Source of the DNA: Dugong dugon | Taxonomy: Eukaryota; Chordata; Mammalia; Sirenia; Dugongidae | NCBI GenBank assembly: GCA_030035585.1 | Contig: CM057465.1 | Location: forward strand, 5,679,501 to 5,743,500 | Reading direction: 5' to 3' | DNA length: 64,000 nucleotides | Shown: piece by piece, positions 21,102 through 31,969 of the stretch | Layout: each line of letters starts with the position of its first letter | Numbering within the stretch: position 1 is the stretch's first letter | The notes under the pieces: model-generated | Databases searched by the model: none | Told to the model about the DNA's origin: nothing | The model's input: the letters and a program-made list of their open reading frames with translations, nothing else | Program-made: the position numbers and the translations under genes

Positions 21102-21299
21102 TAGGAGATAAAGTATACTCATCAATTATCACCCCAAAAAGACAGACTGCCAGATAGTACCACATATTATGGAGAGAGACCCCAGAGTTTCAAAATTCAA
21201 TTCCCATTCTAAAAAGGTAAATAGGAGCTAAGCTTTTTACCAGATGATTATTTTTTAATCCCAAATTTAATCTTGGCCAAATGATTAGGAAGTACAGAT

Positions 21300-21410
21300 T
21301 TCAGAGTCTGTCAAAACTGTCAATGCCACTTAGTTGGGTGACACTGAGCAAATTCACTTAAATAGTTTCTAAACCTCGATTTTCTCATCTACATACAGAA
21401 ACACGGACTT
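21300..21410 (+). repeat. MIR fragment
   Basis: gttgggtgacactgagcaaa, ttcacttaaatagtttctaa, acctcgattttctcatctac follow MIR. Confidence 0.55.
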
Positions 21411-21722
21411 CAAGATAAAGTGGGAAACCCAATATATACATTTAATTTCATTTTTTTCTGAATCCCCTTTAAAACCATAGTAAAGGCATCTTTATTTTTT
21501 TCTTTCTTTAAACTTTTTTTTAACTTCTTGGGTGTAGGCCCAAGAAGAAGGGAAGAACAGGAGAGGGTATAACAACACAAATATTCCAGGGGCTGGAAAG
21601 CTGACGGACTGCAAAGATTCAAGAAGGCAGAATGCAGAACCAGCTCCAGGAAAAGCGAGAATCGCCGTGATTTATCCCGCGGAGTCGGAATAGTTGGGGA
21701 ACTGGGGGAGGGGTTGGGGTGA

Positions 21723-22310
21723 GGTATCTTAGTTATCTAGTTCTGCTACAACAGAAATACCACAAACAGAAATTTATTTTCTTACAGTTCAGGAGACTAG
21801 AAGTCTGGATTCAGGATGCCGGCTCTAGGGGAAGGCTTTCTCTCTCTGTCGGCTCTGGGGGAAGGTCCTTGTCTCTTTTCAGCCTCTATTCCTTGGCTCC
21901 TTGGTGATCTTCAAGTGGCATGGCATCTAACTTCCCCATCTCTGCTTGCTCAATCTGCTCTTTTATATCTCAAAAGAGACTAATTCAAGAATACCCTACA
22001 TTAATCCCGCCTCATTAACATAACAAAGATAACCCATTTCCAAACGCGATTATAACCACAGTTACACACCAAACCATAAAAAACCAAACCCGTTGCTGTC
22101 GAGTTGATTTCGACTCATAGCAACCTTATAGGACAGGGTAGAACTGCTCCATAGGGTTTTCAAGGAGCGGCTGGTGGATCTGAACTACCAACCTTTTTTG
22201 GTTAGCAACCTGAGCTCTTAACCACTGTGCCACCAGGGTTCCAACCACAGGTATAGGGGTCAGGATTTACAACATAGATTTTGGGGGGGACACAATTCAA
22301 TCTGTGACAC
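21723..22310 (-). mobile_element. MaLR-like LTR 2, carrying an AfroSINE
   Basis: Same family as LTR 1 (ctgctacaacagaaatacca, ctagaagtctggattcagga, gacacaattcaatctgtgac). GGGGTGA occurs at both edges (21716-21722 and 22311-22317), but the local G-richness makes this duplication uncertain. Interrupted at 22062-22242 by a SINE. Confidence 0.7.
22062..22242 (-). mobile_element. AfroSINE inside LTR 2
   Basis: aaaccaaacccgttgctgtc through gtgccaccagggttcc, flanked by the perfect 8-base repeat AACCACAG (22054-22061 and 22243-22250). Confidence 0.85.
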
Positions 22311-22317
22311 GGGGTGA

Positions 22318-22780
22318 AAGCAAGGAGGACGGGTTGAAGCTCTATGAGCAGAGTCCCAGGTCCTCACCCATTTCCTCCCTCCCCCCACGGCCACACTCCT
22401 CCTCCTGCACTTCATTCTCTGCAACGGGATAAAACAGGACCCAGGATCTCAGCACAGCGGAGGGGGGGTCACCAGGGACAGTTGGAGGCAGGGGTGCCAC
22501 ACTGCAAAGAGGGGGTTCAGTATTTGGAACGAGACACCCCAACTGCCTCCTCCTCCTGTGCCCAGAACCCTGGTAGCTCTAGGTGTCCCCCTCTCCCGCT
22601 TGGCCCCACACAGGGGTTGGAATATCTTATCTGGGGAATATCTTCCACCTCAGAGGGAAGACCTAAAGATATAGACAGACATCAGGCGTTCCCCTGCCCC
22701 GCCACCCCAGTGGCCAGGCCTGATCGCCCACAGTCATAATCCCCATTCTCCTGCTCAGGGCCCCAAGAGGCTCTTTAGTC
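22318..22780. other. Intron, G+C-rich, no feature recognised
   Basis: The 131-codon frame at 22344-22739 is proline-rich and low in coding character. I do not call it a gene. Confidence 0.35.
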
Positions 22781-22789
22781 CAACATGAG

Positions 22790-23600
22790 TGGATGACCCA
22801 AGACTACCAGCCATCTGGGGAAACCCCTAACATGAGCCAACAGACAAACACAGAAAAATCAACTGCAAGTAAACGACATGGAGGAGGAAGGAACCCACAA
22901 AACTTCAAAGAAACATTAATATCCTCAGAAAGATAAGCTAATGCACTCATGAGAAAACAAGAATGTGCCTCAAAAAGGAATATCCCGAGAACAGAAACCT
23001 TCTCTTGCAGATTAAAAACATGACCACAAACTTAACAGAAGCGTTGGAAGAAAAGGCAGTGACCTCCCAGAAAGCCGTGAGAAGACCGTGATGGAAGACA
23101 GGAGAGAAAAGAACGTGGGAGGCCAGACCCAGGAGGTGAAACTCCACCAACAACAGGAGTTCTGGAGCGACGGGAGAACATGGGGCGGAGGGAATTCTCA
23201 ACAAAGGAATTCAAGGAAATTTCTCAGAAATGAAGGACATGCATTTCCAAGTTGAAAGGGTCCACCAGGCTCCTGACAGAGTGGATCAATACACATCTAC
23301 TTCAACGCAAACCAGGAGCCCCTGGGTGGTGCAAAAGGTTAAGACTTGGCTGCTAACCAAAAGGTTGGAGGTTTAAGTGCACCCAGAGGTGCCTCAGAAG
23401 AAAGGCCTGGTGATCTACTTCTGAAAAAGCAGCCACTGAGAACTCTACAGAGCACAGTTCTGCTGTGACATTGCCAGGTGGCCATGGTCCAAGCAAATCA
23501 CTGGGGAAGTTCGGAACACACTGAGGACAAAGAGAAGACCCTACAAGGTTTTGCTTTTGGGAAGGCGGAGACATGCCACATGCAAAGGAGCAAGTATTAA
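22790..23600 (+). mobile_element. Old L1-type fragment (upstream region), with an AfroSINE inserted
   Basis: caaggaaatttctcagaaat, ccaagttgaaagggtccacc, aggctcctgacagagtggat, and then after the SINE cactgaggacaaagagaaga, ccacatgcaaaggagcaagt match the 5' region of old L1s. Confidence 0.5.
23316..23478 (+). mobile_element. AfroSINE, 3'-shortened
   Basis: gagcccctgggtggtgcaaa, ctgctaaccaaaaggttgga, ctacttctgaaaaagcagcc; its end after cagttctgctgtgacat is truncated. Confidence 0.8.
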
Positions 23601-23765
23601 AATGACTTTTTTATTAAGCAGCTTAATTGGAATATAATTCACATACCATACATTTCACCCATTTGAAGTTTTCAACTTGATGGCTTTTTGTATATTCACA
23701 GATATGTGCCATCATCACCACAGCCAATTTTAATAGATTTTCATCCTGCCAGAAAGGAAGCTTCT
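23601..23765 (-). mobile_element. Old L1 3' end
   Basis: Antisense: ttttttattaagcagcttaa, ttggaatataattcacatac, ccatcatcaccacagccaat. Confidence 0.6.
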
Positions 23766-23777
23766 ACCCTTTAGCTA

Positions 23778-23981
23778 AGGAGTCCTGGTGGCGCAACCAT
23801 TAAGTGCTTGGCTGCTAACCAAAAGGTTGGCGGTTTGATCCTACCCAGCGGCTCTGGGGGAGAAAGGCCTGGCGATCTGCTCCCATAAAGATTACAGCCT
23901 AGGAAACCCTAGGGGGCAGTTCTACTCTTTGTCACACGGGGTCACTAGGAGCTGGAATCCACTTTACAGCATCTAACAACA
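23778..23981 (+). mobile_element. AfroSINE with 12-base target duplication
   Basis: ggagtcctggtggcgcaacc to catctaacaacaa, flanked by perfect ACCCTTTAGCTA at 23766-23777 and 23982-23993. Confidence 0.9.
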
Positions 23982-24220
23982 ACCCTTTAGCTATCACTGC
24001 TGCCAGCTTACAGTTGTAAGAAGTTCCCAGGGGATGCTAATGCTGCTAGTTAAGGACCAATTCTGACAACCACTAGTACAGCATTGGTTCTCAAAATTCA
24101 TTATACATAAGAATTACCTGGGGATCTAGTTAAAATGTAGATTCTGATTCAGTATATCTGGGGTGGAAATGCAAATTCTCGGCAGGGGTTTGAACAGAAT
24201 GAACCGGTTCAATGCCCTGC

Positions 24221-24325
24221 CCTAGGTACAACAGAACACTGCCCAGTGCTGTGCCATCCTCACAACTGTTGTTATGTTTGAGCCTACTGTTGCAGCCACT
24301 GTGCCAGCCCAACTCATCATGCCAA
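24221..24325 (-). mobile_element. RTE LINE fragment
   Basis: ctaggtacaacagaacactg, cccagtgctgtgccatcctc, ctgttgcagccactgtgcca. Very short. Confidence 0.7.
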
Positions 24326-24410
24326 TCCTTTGAGCCACTAGCATGTGGCTCCTTAGATGAGAACTTCAGAGCCAAGAACCTCAGAGCCACAGTTCTAGTG
24401 CGTCTGAGTC

Positions 24411-25540
24411 AATCTTTTTTTTTTTAAATTTTTAACAATAGCCTAATTGTTATATCGTTGCCATACAATAAACTACAACATAAAGTGTACAATCTGATAC
24501 ATTTTGAACTATGTATATACCTGTGAAACCAGCATCACAATTAAGATAGTGGACATACTCATCACCCCAGAAAGTTTCCTTGTGTCCCTGTGTCATCCCT
24601 CCCTTCCAACTTTCCTCCCATCCCTGCCTCTATCTCCACTGGTCTGCTTTCTGTCACTATGGAATAGTCTGCATTTTCTAAAGTGTTTTAAATAGGATCA
24701 TGCAGTCTATCCTCATTTATCAACTGTATTTGTCTTCTCAAAGCTTTGTGTTTCATTAATCTTCTCCACTGTTTTTCTGGTTTTAGATTCATCAATTTCT
24801 ACTCTGATCTTTATTATTTCCTTTTTGTTGCTTACACTGACTTTAATCTGCTCTTCTTTTTCGAGTTTCTTAAAGTGGAAGCTGAGGTCATTAAGTCCTT
24901 TCTTCGTTTCTAACATAGGTGTTTAGTACTATAAATTTCCATCTAAGTATTGCTTTAGCACAGCTTTTGATATGTTGTTTTCATTTTCATTCAATTAAAA
25001 ATACTTTCTAACTTCCCTTCTGAACAATGGGTTATTTGGAAGTTTGTCATTAAGCCTCTAAATATTTGGTAATTTTCCAGAGGTATTTCTGTTATTGATG
25101 TCTAAGTTAATTCCATTACGGTGTGAGAAACTACTTTGTAGACATGAGTATTTTAAAATTTATTGAGATTTGTTTTATGGCCCAAAATATGGTCTACCTT
25201 GGTCAACGTTCTGTGCGCACTTGAAAAGAAGGCATATTCTGTTGTTGATGGGTGGAGTGTTCTATAAATGTCAATTAGGTCATGCTGATTGATAGTGTTG
25301 TTCAAATCCTCTATATCCTTGCTGACTTTCTCTATATTTTTCTATCCATTATCTCTGACTATAATTGTAGATTTGTCCATTTCTCCTTGCAGTTCTATCA
25401 GCTTTTTCTTCATATATTTTAAAACTCTCTCATTAGATGCATAAACTTTTAGGACTGTTACATCTTCCTGAAGAACTGACCACATTATTTAAAAAAAATT
25501 TTTTTTGTTACCCACTCCCTCCTTTTAGGACTTCCAGTTA
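24411..25540 (-). mobile_element. L1: 3' UTR joined to ORF2 endonuclease region
   Basis: A 3' end with T-rich start at 24415 and aaagtgtacaatctgataca. At about 24715 it jumps to the ORF2 endonuclease/linker part (minus-strand frame 24916-24713, MLETKKGLNDLSFHFKKLEK), then catttctccttgcagttcta. The reverse transcriptase is missing between the two, so this copy is internally deleted or rearranged. Confidence 0.7.
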
Positions 25541-25546
25541 TATGAA

Positions 25547-25916
25547 CAGGCAGTCCCTGGGTTATGAACGTCTGACTTACGTGCAATCTGTAGTTACAAA
25601 CCAACCCCTGTAAAGCCTATTATATTAAAAATTCAAGGTACACGCAGTGGTTTGTAATAACAAATGAGTGCTACTTTGCGATGTGCATCAAAACATTATT
25701 ATTACTATTACTGTATTATGTTAAAGATGTTTCAGTGTGTCTGGAGTGTTTAATGATGTTTTTTATGCATAGAAAGGTACACTACATATTATATACTAAG
25801 ACAAAAATTTGACTGACATTAGATACAAACTGTACCTAACTGTTTTGACTTACGTACAAATTTGACTTAAAGACAGACTTAGGAATGGAACTCATCCGTA
25901 ATCCGGTGACTGCCTG
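25547..25916. mobile_element. Short non-autonomous DNA transposon with TIRs
   Basis: Begins CAGGCAGTCCCTGGGTTA and ends CCGGTGACTGCCTG, so the terminal CAGGCAGTC is matched by GACTGCCTG. Internally both sides share cttacgt-type motifs (tctgacttacgtgc, tttgacttacgtac). About 370 bases, inserted in the L1. Probably a Tigger/MER-type element. Confidence 0.65.
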
Positions 25917-27230
25917 TATATTAAGCTGCTTAAAGTTGTTCCAGAGATCTCTTGGTGCTGTTTTCATTTATTTTTTCTCTCCTGTGTTTCATTTTGGATA
26001 GTTTTTATTGCTATGCCTTCAATTTCACTAATCGTCTCTTCTGAAATGTCTAATTTGCCATTGATCCCGTCGCGTTTATTTTCAATCTCAGGTGACTGTA
26101 GTTTTCATCTGTATAAGTTCGATTTGCATCTTTTTTATATCTTCCACGTCTCCACTTCACTTTTTAAACACCTAGGGCACAGTCATAATACTGTCTAATG
26201 TCCCTGTCTGCCAAATCTACAGCGAGTCAGTTCTGGGTCACTTTTGATTCATTTATTTTTCTCTTCATTATGGGTCTTCTTTTCCTGCTTCTCTGCATGC
26301 CTAGTAAGCTTTGGTTAGCTGTCAGATATTGCAATTTTGCCTTGTCTAGTGCTGGGTATTTTTGTATTCCCATAAATATCCTTGACCTTTATTCTGGGAT
26401 GCAGTTCAATTACTTGGAAACAGTTGGATGCTTTTCTGTCTTATTTGTAAGATTTGTCAGGCAAGACCCGAGCAGTATGCAGTCTAGGATAATTAATCAC
26501 CACTACTGGGGCAAGGGGAAGTCCTGGTAGTGCAGTGGTTAAGTACTTGGCTGCTAACCAAAAGGTCTATGGTTTGAACCCACCAGCCACTCCACAGGAG
26601 AAAGATGTGGCAGTCTGCTTCCATAAAGATTACAGCCTTGGAAACCCTATGGGGGCAGCTCTGCTCTGTCCTACAGGGTTGCTATGAGTTGGAATCTACT
26701 CAACAGCAACGGGTTTTGTTTTGTTTTGATTTTTATAATGAAGCAGGACCCTTCTGAGTATTCCATCTGGTTCCCTTAAAGTGTAAGGTTTTACAGACTG
26801 GCAGGCAGAAAAGGCGCTGTTCCCTCTGATCCTCTCAGATGGCTCTCTTCCCCACCTCAGGCAGTTTCCTCATATGCAGGCGCCACTCAGTCCTTCCCAG
26901 ATCTCCAAGTGTTCTCTCCGGACAGCTCTCCCCTCTGGTGCTTGGCCTTAGGAACTCTAGACACTTTGGTCTCCCAGACTCTCAGCTCTGTCTGTTCAAC
27001 TAAGGGGGTCTGCGAGCTCCACCTGGGCTCCCTTCCCTGCACCGCAGACTGGAAACCTCTCAAGGTAGTGAGCTGTGGTAGTTGTAGTGCCTATTTTGTA
27101 TGCTTCCTGCCTCACAGCGATTGGTGTCACTTAATGCCTGATGGCTTTTGTCTTGAAAAACACGGTTTCAGTTTCATATATTTTGTCTGGACTGTTGGAG
27201 GGTAAAGTGTCTCTGTTACTCTATCTTGGA
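25917..27230 (-). mobile_element. Old L1, upstream part
   Basis: Antisense old L1 leader/ORF1-side sequence (gagatctcttggtgctgttt, ttcaatttcactaatcgtct, ctaagctttggttagctgtc-like), interrupted by an AfroSINE. Its right edge is uncertain. Confidence 0.55.
26516..26725 (+). mobile_element. AfroSINE
   Basis: gaagtcctggtagtgcagtg, gctaaccaaaaggtctatgg, gttggaatctactcaacagc. Confidence 0.9.
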
Positions 27231-27432
27231 CAATGGGGCCGATAATTTTTACACATATAGAACAAGTTGGTTGTAAGGCCTGAGCCAGTGTTTCTCAATC
27301 TTTTTTATGCATCTCCCTTCCAATAAATAGAAATATCTCATATTCTCCTTTAATATTGTTTTACATTTTAAAGTAAATTAAATACGACACCATACTTTTA
27401 AAATCTGTCCCAACCTCAGAGATTCTGATATT

Positions 27433-27575
27433 CCTCCATGGGTGTATACCTGAGATTTTAATATACCTCCTTGGGTATATACCCAAGATCCTAACATACC
27501 TCCTTGGGTATAAACCTGAGCTCTGGATACACACCCTTGACTATCTACCCAGAACTCTAACACAACTTCTTGGGA
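27433..27575. repeat. 33-bp tandem repeat (minisatellite), degenerate
   Basis: Unit CCTCCTTGGGTATATACC plus a 15-base spacer starts at 27433, 27466 and 27499, exactly 33 bases apart, and degrades through 27532 and 27565. The minus-strand frame shows the repeat as YTQGG every 11 residues. Confidence 0.8.
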
Positions 27576-28850
27576 TAATAAGGAACTACCACAAACAATT
27601 ATACACTCATAAGTTTGACAACTTAGAAGATACAGATCAATTTCTTGAAAAAACTACAAACTGCTAAAACTCAACAAAGATCGGACAGACAATCTCAATA
27701 GCTCTGTAACCATTAAAGAAACTGAATTTATTTTTCAAAAAAATCTCCTAAAAAACAAATTTCTAAGCCCAGATGGCTTCACTGGAGAATCCTACCAAAC
27801 ATTTAAAGAAAGATTAACACCAATGTTATACAATCTCTTCCAGAAAACAGAAGAGGAGAGAACATTTCCCAATTCATGTTATAAAGATATTATTACTATG
27901 ATAACAAAACCAGACAGAGATAGTTAAAGAGAGAGAGAGAGAGAACTACAAACTAATATTGCTCATGAATTCAGACAAAAATCCTCAACAAAATATTAGC
28001 AGATCAAATCTAACAATGTATGAAAAGAATTGTACACTATGACCAACTGGGATTTATTCCAGATATGCAAGGCTGGTTCAACATTTGAAAACCAATGTAT
28101 CCACCATATCAACAAGCTAAAGAAGATCATATGAATTGATGCAGAAAAAGCATTTGACAAATCTAACACCCACTGATGATAAAAACTCTCAGCAAGTTAT
28201 CAATAGAGGGAACCACCTCAACCTGATAAAGAGTAACTACAAAAACCTACAGTAAGCATCATCCTTAAAGGTGAAAGACTGAATGCTTTCCCCCTAAGAT
28301 CAGGAGGAAGGCAAGCATGACTACTCTCACCACTTTTATTCAACATTGTGCTAGAAGTACTAGCCACTGCAATAAGGCAAGAAAAAGGAACAGAAGACAT
28401 ATGGATGGAAAGGAAAGGAAGAAGTGAAACTGTCCCTATTTGAAGATGGTATGATTGTCTCGGTAGAAAACCCCAAGAATCTACAAAAAACAAACAAACA
28501 AAAAAACCCTTCTTGGAACTAATAAGTGAATACAGCAAAGTCACAAGACCAACGCACAAAAATCAATTGCATTACCACATACTAACAATGAACACACAGA
28601 AATTAAAATTAAAAACATAATACCATTTACAATTACTCCAAAGAAATGAAATTCTTAGGCATGAAAAACATGAACCAGATCTGTACGCTGAAAATTACAA
28701 AATGCTGATGAAAACAATCCAAGAAGACCTAAATAAAGAGAGATACCATGTTCATGGATTTGAAGACCCGACATAATAAAGATGTTAATCCTTCCCAAAT
28801 TGATCTATAGATTTAATGCAATTCCTATCAAAATCCCAGCAAGGTTTTTT
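27576..28850 (+). mobile_element. L1 ORF2 reverse-transcriptase region
   Basis: Sense L1 RT (ttgacaacttagaagataca, gatggcttcactggagaatc, gggatttattccagatatgc, tcaacattgtgctagaagta) through the thumb region. Many stops. A GA-repeat lies at 27927-27943. Cut at the right by two AfroSINEs. Confidence 0.8.
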
Positions 28851-28851
28851 G

Positions 28852-29055
28852 TAGACCTAAACCCATTGCTATCGAGTTGATTCTGACTCACAGTGACATT
28901 ATTGGATAGCGCAGAACTGCTCGTAGGGTTTCCAAGGCTGTAATCTTTACAGAAGCAGACTGCCACATGTTTCTCTCATGGAATGGCTAGTGAGTTCGAA
29001 CTGCCAACCTTTTGGTTAGCAGCCAAGTGCTTAACCACTGTGTCACCAGGGCTCC
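28852..29055 (-). mobile_element. AfroSINE
   Basis: ctaaacccattgctatcgag, gtagggtttccaaggctgta, ccactgtgtcaccagggctc. Confidence 0.85.
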
Positions 29056-29069
29056 TTTTGTAGACCTAA

Positions 29070-29228
29070 CCCAAACCAAAAACCAAACCCTCTGCTGTCG
29101 AGTCTGTTCCATTCACAGTGACCCCATAGTGTTTCCAAAGCTGTAAATCTCTACAGAAACAGACCACCACATCTTTCTCCTATGGAGCTGCTGGCGGTTT
29201 TGAACCGCGACCTTTTGGTGAGCAGTCA
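29070..29228 (-). mobile_element. AfroSINE, shortened
   Basis: aaaaccaaaccctctgctgt, cacatctttctcctatggag, ttggtgagcagtca. Lacks the head. It follows the previous SINE with ttttgtagacctaa on both sides, so the flanks suggest insertion at the same site. Confidence 0.8.
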
Positions 29229-29385
29229 ATAGACAAACTTACTCTTTTTTTTAAAATTTAAATAAAAAGCAATGTTTATGGAATATTTTCAGAGGAAAAA
29301 AAAAAATCCAGTAATTCTGATGTTACAATTGAGCATGCAGACAGCACAGCTCCACCTGACATATACTATCAATGTTCTGAATTAT

Positions 29386-31743
29386 ATATGTTGTTGTTGT
29401 TAGGTACTGTTGAGTTGCTTCCAACTCATAGCAACCTTATGTACAACAGAACAAAACACTGCCCGGTCTTGCACCATCTTCACAATCGTTATGCTTGAGC
29501 CCACTGTTGCAGCCACTGTGTCAATCCATTTCATTGAGTCTTCCTCTTTTTCACTGACCCTCTACTTTACCAAGCATGATGTCCATCTCCAGGGACTGAT
29601 CCCTCCTGATAACATGTCCAAAGTATGTGAGATGAAGACTCGCCACCCTTGCATCTAAGGAGCATTCTGGTTGAACTTCTTCCAAGACAAATTTGTTCAT
29701 TCTTTTGGCAGTCCATGGTATATTCAATATTCTTTGCCATGACTATGGATGTTGATTGTGGATCCAAGTAAAATAAAATTCTTGACAACTTCAATATTTT
29801 TTCCGATTATGATGTTGCTTATTGGTACAGTTGTGAGGATTTTTGTTTTCTTTATGTTGAGATGTAATCCATACTCAAGGCTGTAGTCTTAGGTCTTCAT
29901 CAGTAAGGGCTTCAAGTCCTCTTCACTCTCAGTAAGGTTGTGTCATCTGCATATCACAGGTTGTTAATGAATCTTCCTCCAATCCTGATGCCACGTTCTT
30001 CTTCATATATCCCTGCTTCTTGGATTCTTTGCTCAGTATACAGACTGAATAAATATGGTGAAAGGATACAACCCTGATGCACACCTTTCTTAACTTTAAA
30101 ATATGCAGTATCCCCTTGTCTTATTCGAATGACTGCTTCTTGGTTTAAGTACAGGTTCCTCGTAAGTACAATTAAGTGTTCCGGAATCCCCATTCTTCAC
30201 AAAGTTAGCCATAATTTGTTATGATCCACATAGTTGAATGCTTTTGCATAGTCAATAAAACACAGATAAACATCTTTCTGGTGTTCTCTGCTTTCAGCCA
30301 AGATCTATCTGATATCAGCAATGATATCCTTTTGTTCCATGTCCTCTTCTGAATTCAGCCTGAATTTCTAGCAGTTCCCTGTTGATGTACAGCTGCAACT
30401 GCTTTTGAATGATCTTCAGCAAAATTTTACTTGTGTGTAATATTAATGATACTGTTTGATAATTTTCTACATTCTGTTGGATCACCTTTATTTGGAATGG
30501 GCACAAATATGGACCTCTTCCAGTCAGTTGGCCAAGCAGCTGTCTTCCAAATTTCTTGGCATAGACCAGTGAGCACTTCCAGCACTGCATCCACTTGTTG
30601 AAACATCTCAATTAGTATTCTGTCAATTCCTGGAGCCTTGTTTTTCACCAATGCCTTCAGTGCAGCTTGGACCTCTTCCTTTAGTACCATCGTTCTTGAT
30701 CATATGCTACCTCCTGAGATAGGTGAATGTTGACCAGTTCTTCTTGGTATACTGACTCTGTATTCCTTTGATCTATTTTTGATGCTTCCTGCATTGTTTA
30801 ATATTTTCCCCACAGAAGCCTTCAATACTGCAACTTGAAGCTTGAATTTTTTCTTCAGTTCTTTCAGCTTGAGAAATGCTGAGCACGTTCTTCCCTTTTG
30901 GTTTTCTATCTCCAGGTCTTTGCATAAGTCATTATAATACTTTACTGTGTCTTCTTCAGTGCCTTTTGAAATCTTCTGTTCAGCTCTTTTACTTCATCAT
31001 TTCTTCTCTTTGCGTTAGCTACTTGACATTCAAGAGCAAGTTTTAGAGTCTCTTCTGACGTCCATCTTGTCTTTTCTTTCTTTCCTGTCTTTAATGACCT
31101 CTTGCTTTCTTCATGTATGATGACCTTGATATCATTCCACAGCTCGTCTGGTCTTCTGTCTTTAGTGTTCAATGTGTTAAATCTATTGAGATGGTCTCTA
31201 AATTCAGGTGGGATATACTCAAGGTTGTACTTTGGCTCTTGTGAGCTTGTTCTAATTTTCTTCAACTTCCACTTGCATAGGAGCAATTGATGGTCTGTTC
31301 CGCAGTTGGCTCCTGGCCTTGTTCTGGCTGATGATATTGAGCTTTTCCATCATCTCTTTCCACAAATGTAGATGGTTTGATTCTTGTGTATTCCACCTGG
31401 TGAGGTCCACGTGTATAGTCACTGTTTATGTTGTTGAAAAAAATTATTTGCAATGAAGAAGTCATTGGTCTTGCAAAATTCTAACATGTGATCTCAGGCA
31501 TCGTTTCCATCACCAAGGCCATATTTTCCAACTACTGATCCTTCTTTATTTACAATTTTTACATTCCAATCACCAATAATTATCAATGCATCTTGATTGA
31601 ATGTTTAATCAATTTCAGAATGCAGAAGCTGGTAAAATCTTCAATTTCTTCATCTTTGGCCTTAGTGGTTGGTGTGTATATTTGAATAATAGTCTTATTA
31701 ACAGGTCTTCCTTGTAGTCGTATGAATATTATCCTATCACTCT
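29386..31743 (-). mobile_element. Long RTE LINE copy (2.36 kb), 5'-truncated in the endonuclease
   Basis: From the 3' tail (gttgttgttgttaggtactg) back through RT to the endonuclease-side sequence (catcaccaaggccatatttt). Minus-strand frames cover the endonuclease-RT linker (31286-30942), RT fingers (30690-30427, KNKAPGIDRILIEMF) and palm (30193-29954, GVHQGCILSPYLF). A segment upstream of the C-terminal end is deleted near 29745, and the catalytic region has a stop just before YADD. The copy is dead. Confidence 0.85.
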
Positions 31744-31849
31744 TTATGAACTATGTTATGCCAACAGACCTAGATGTCCCCCGAGATCATGGTCCCTAGC
31801 TCTCAGCCCCAGTAACTTGGGCCCTCAATGTGTTTGGATGTGTCTAGGA
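31744..31849 (-). mobile_element. L1 3' UTR scrap
   Basis: atgaactatgttatgccaac and gtcccccgagatcatggtcc parallel 19385-19440. Confidence 0.5.
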
Positions 31850-31969
31850 TGCTTAGAAGATGACAAGATTTTGTCTCACACACTTTGGACATGTTATCAG
31901 GAGGGACCAGTCCCTAGAGAAGGACATCATGCTTGGTAAAGTAGAGAGTCAACGAAAAAGAGGAAGATC
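31850..31969 (+). mobile_element. RTE LINE fragment
   Basis: cacactttggacatgttatc, ggagggaccagtccctagag, cgaaaaagaggaagatcc. It ends exactly where the inverted L1 begins. Confidence 0.75.

Noticed and set aside
22344-22739. 131-codon frame
   Set aside because: Proline- and glycine-rich with no domain, no splice or poly(A) context.
30427-31286. Minus-strand frames as a gene cluster
   Set aside because: They are pieces of one RTE open reading frame, separated by frameshifts and deletions.
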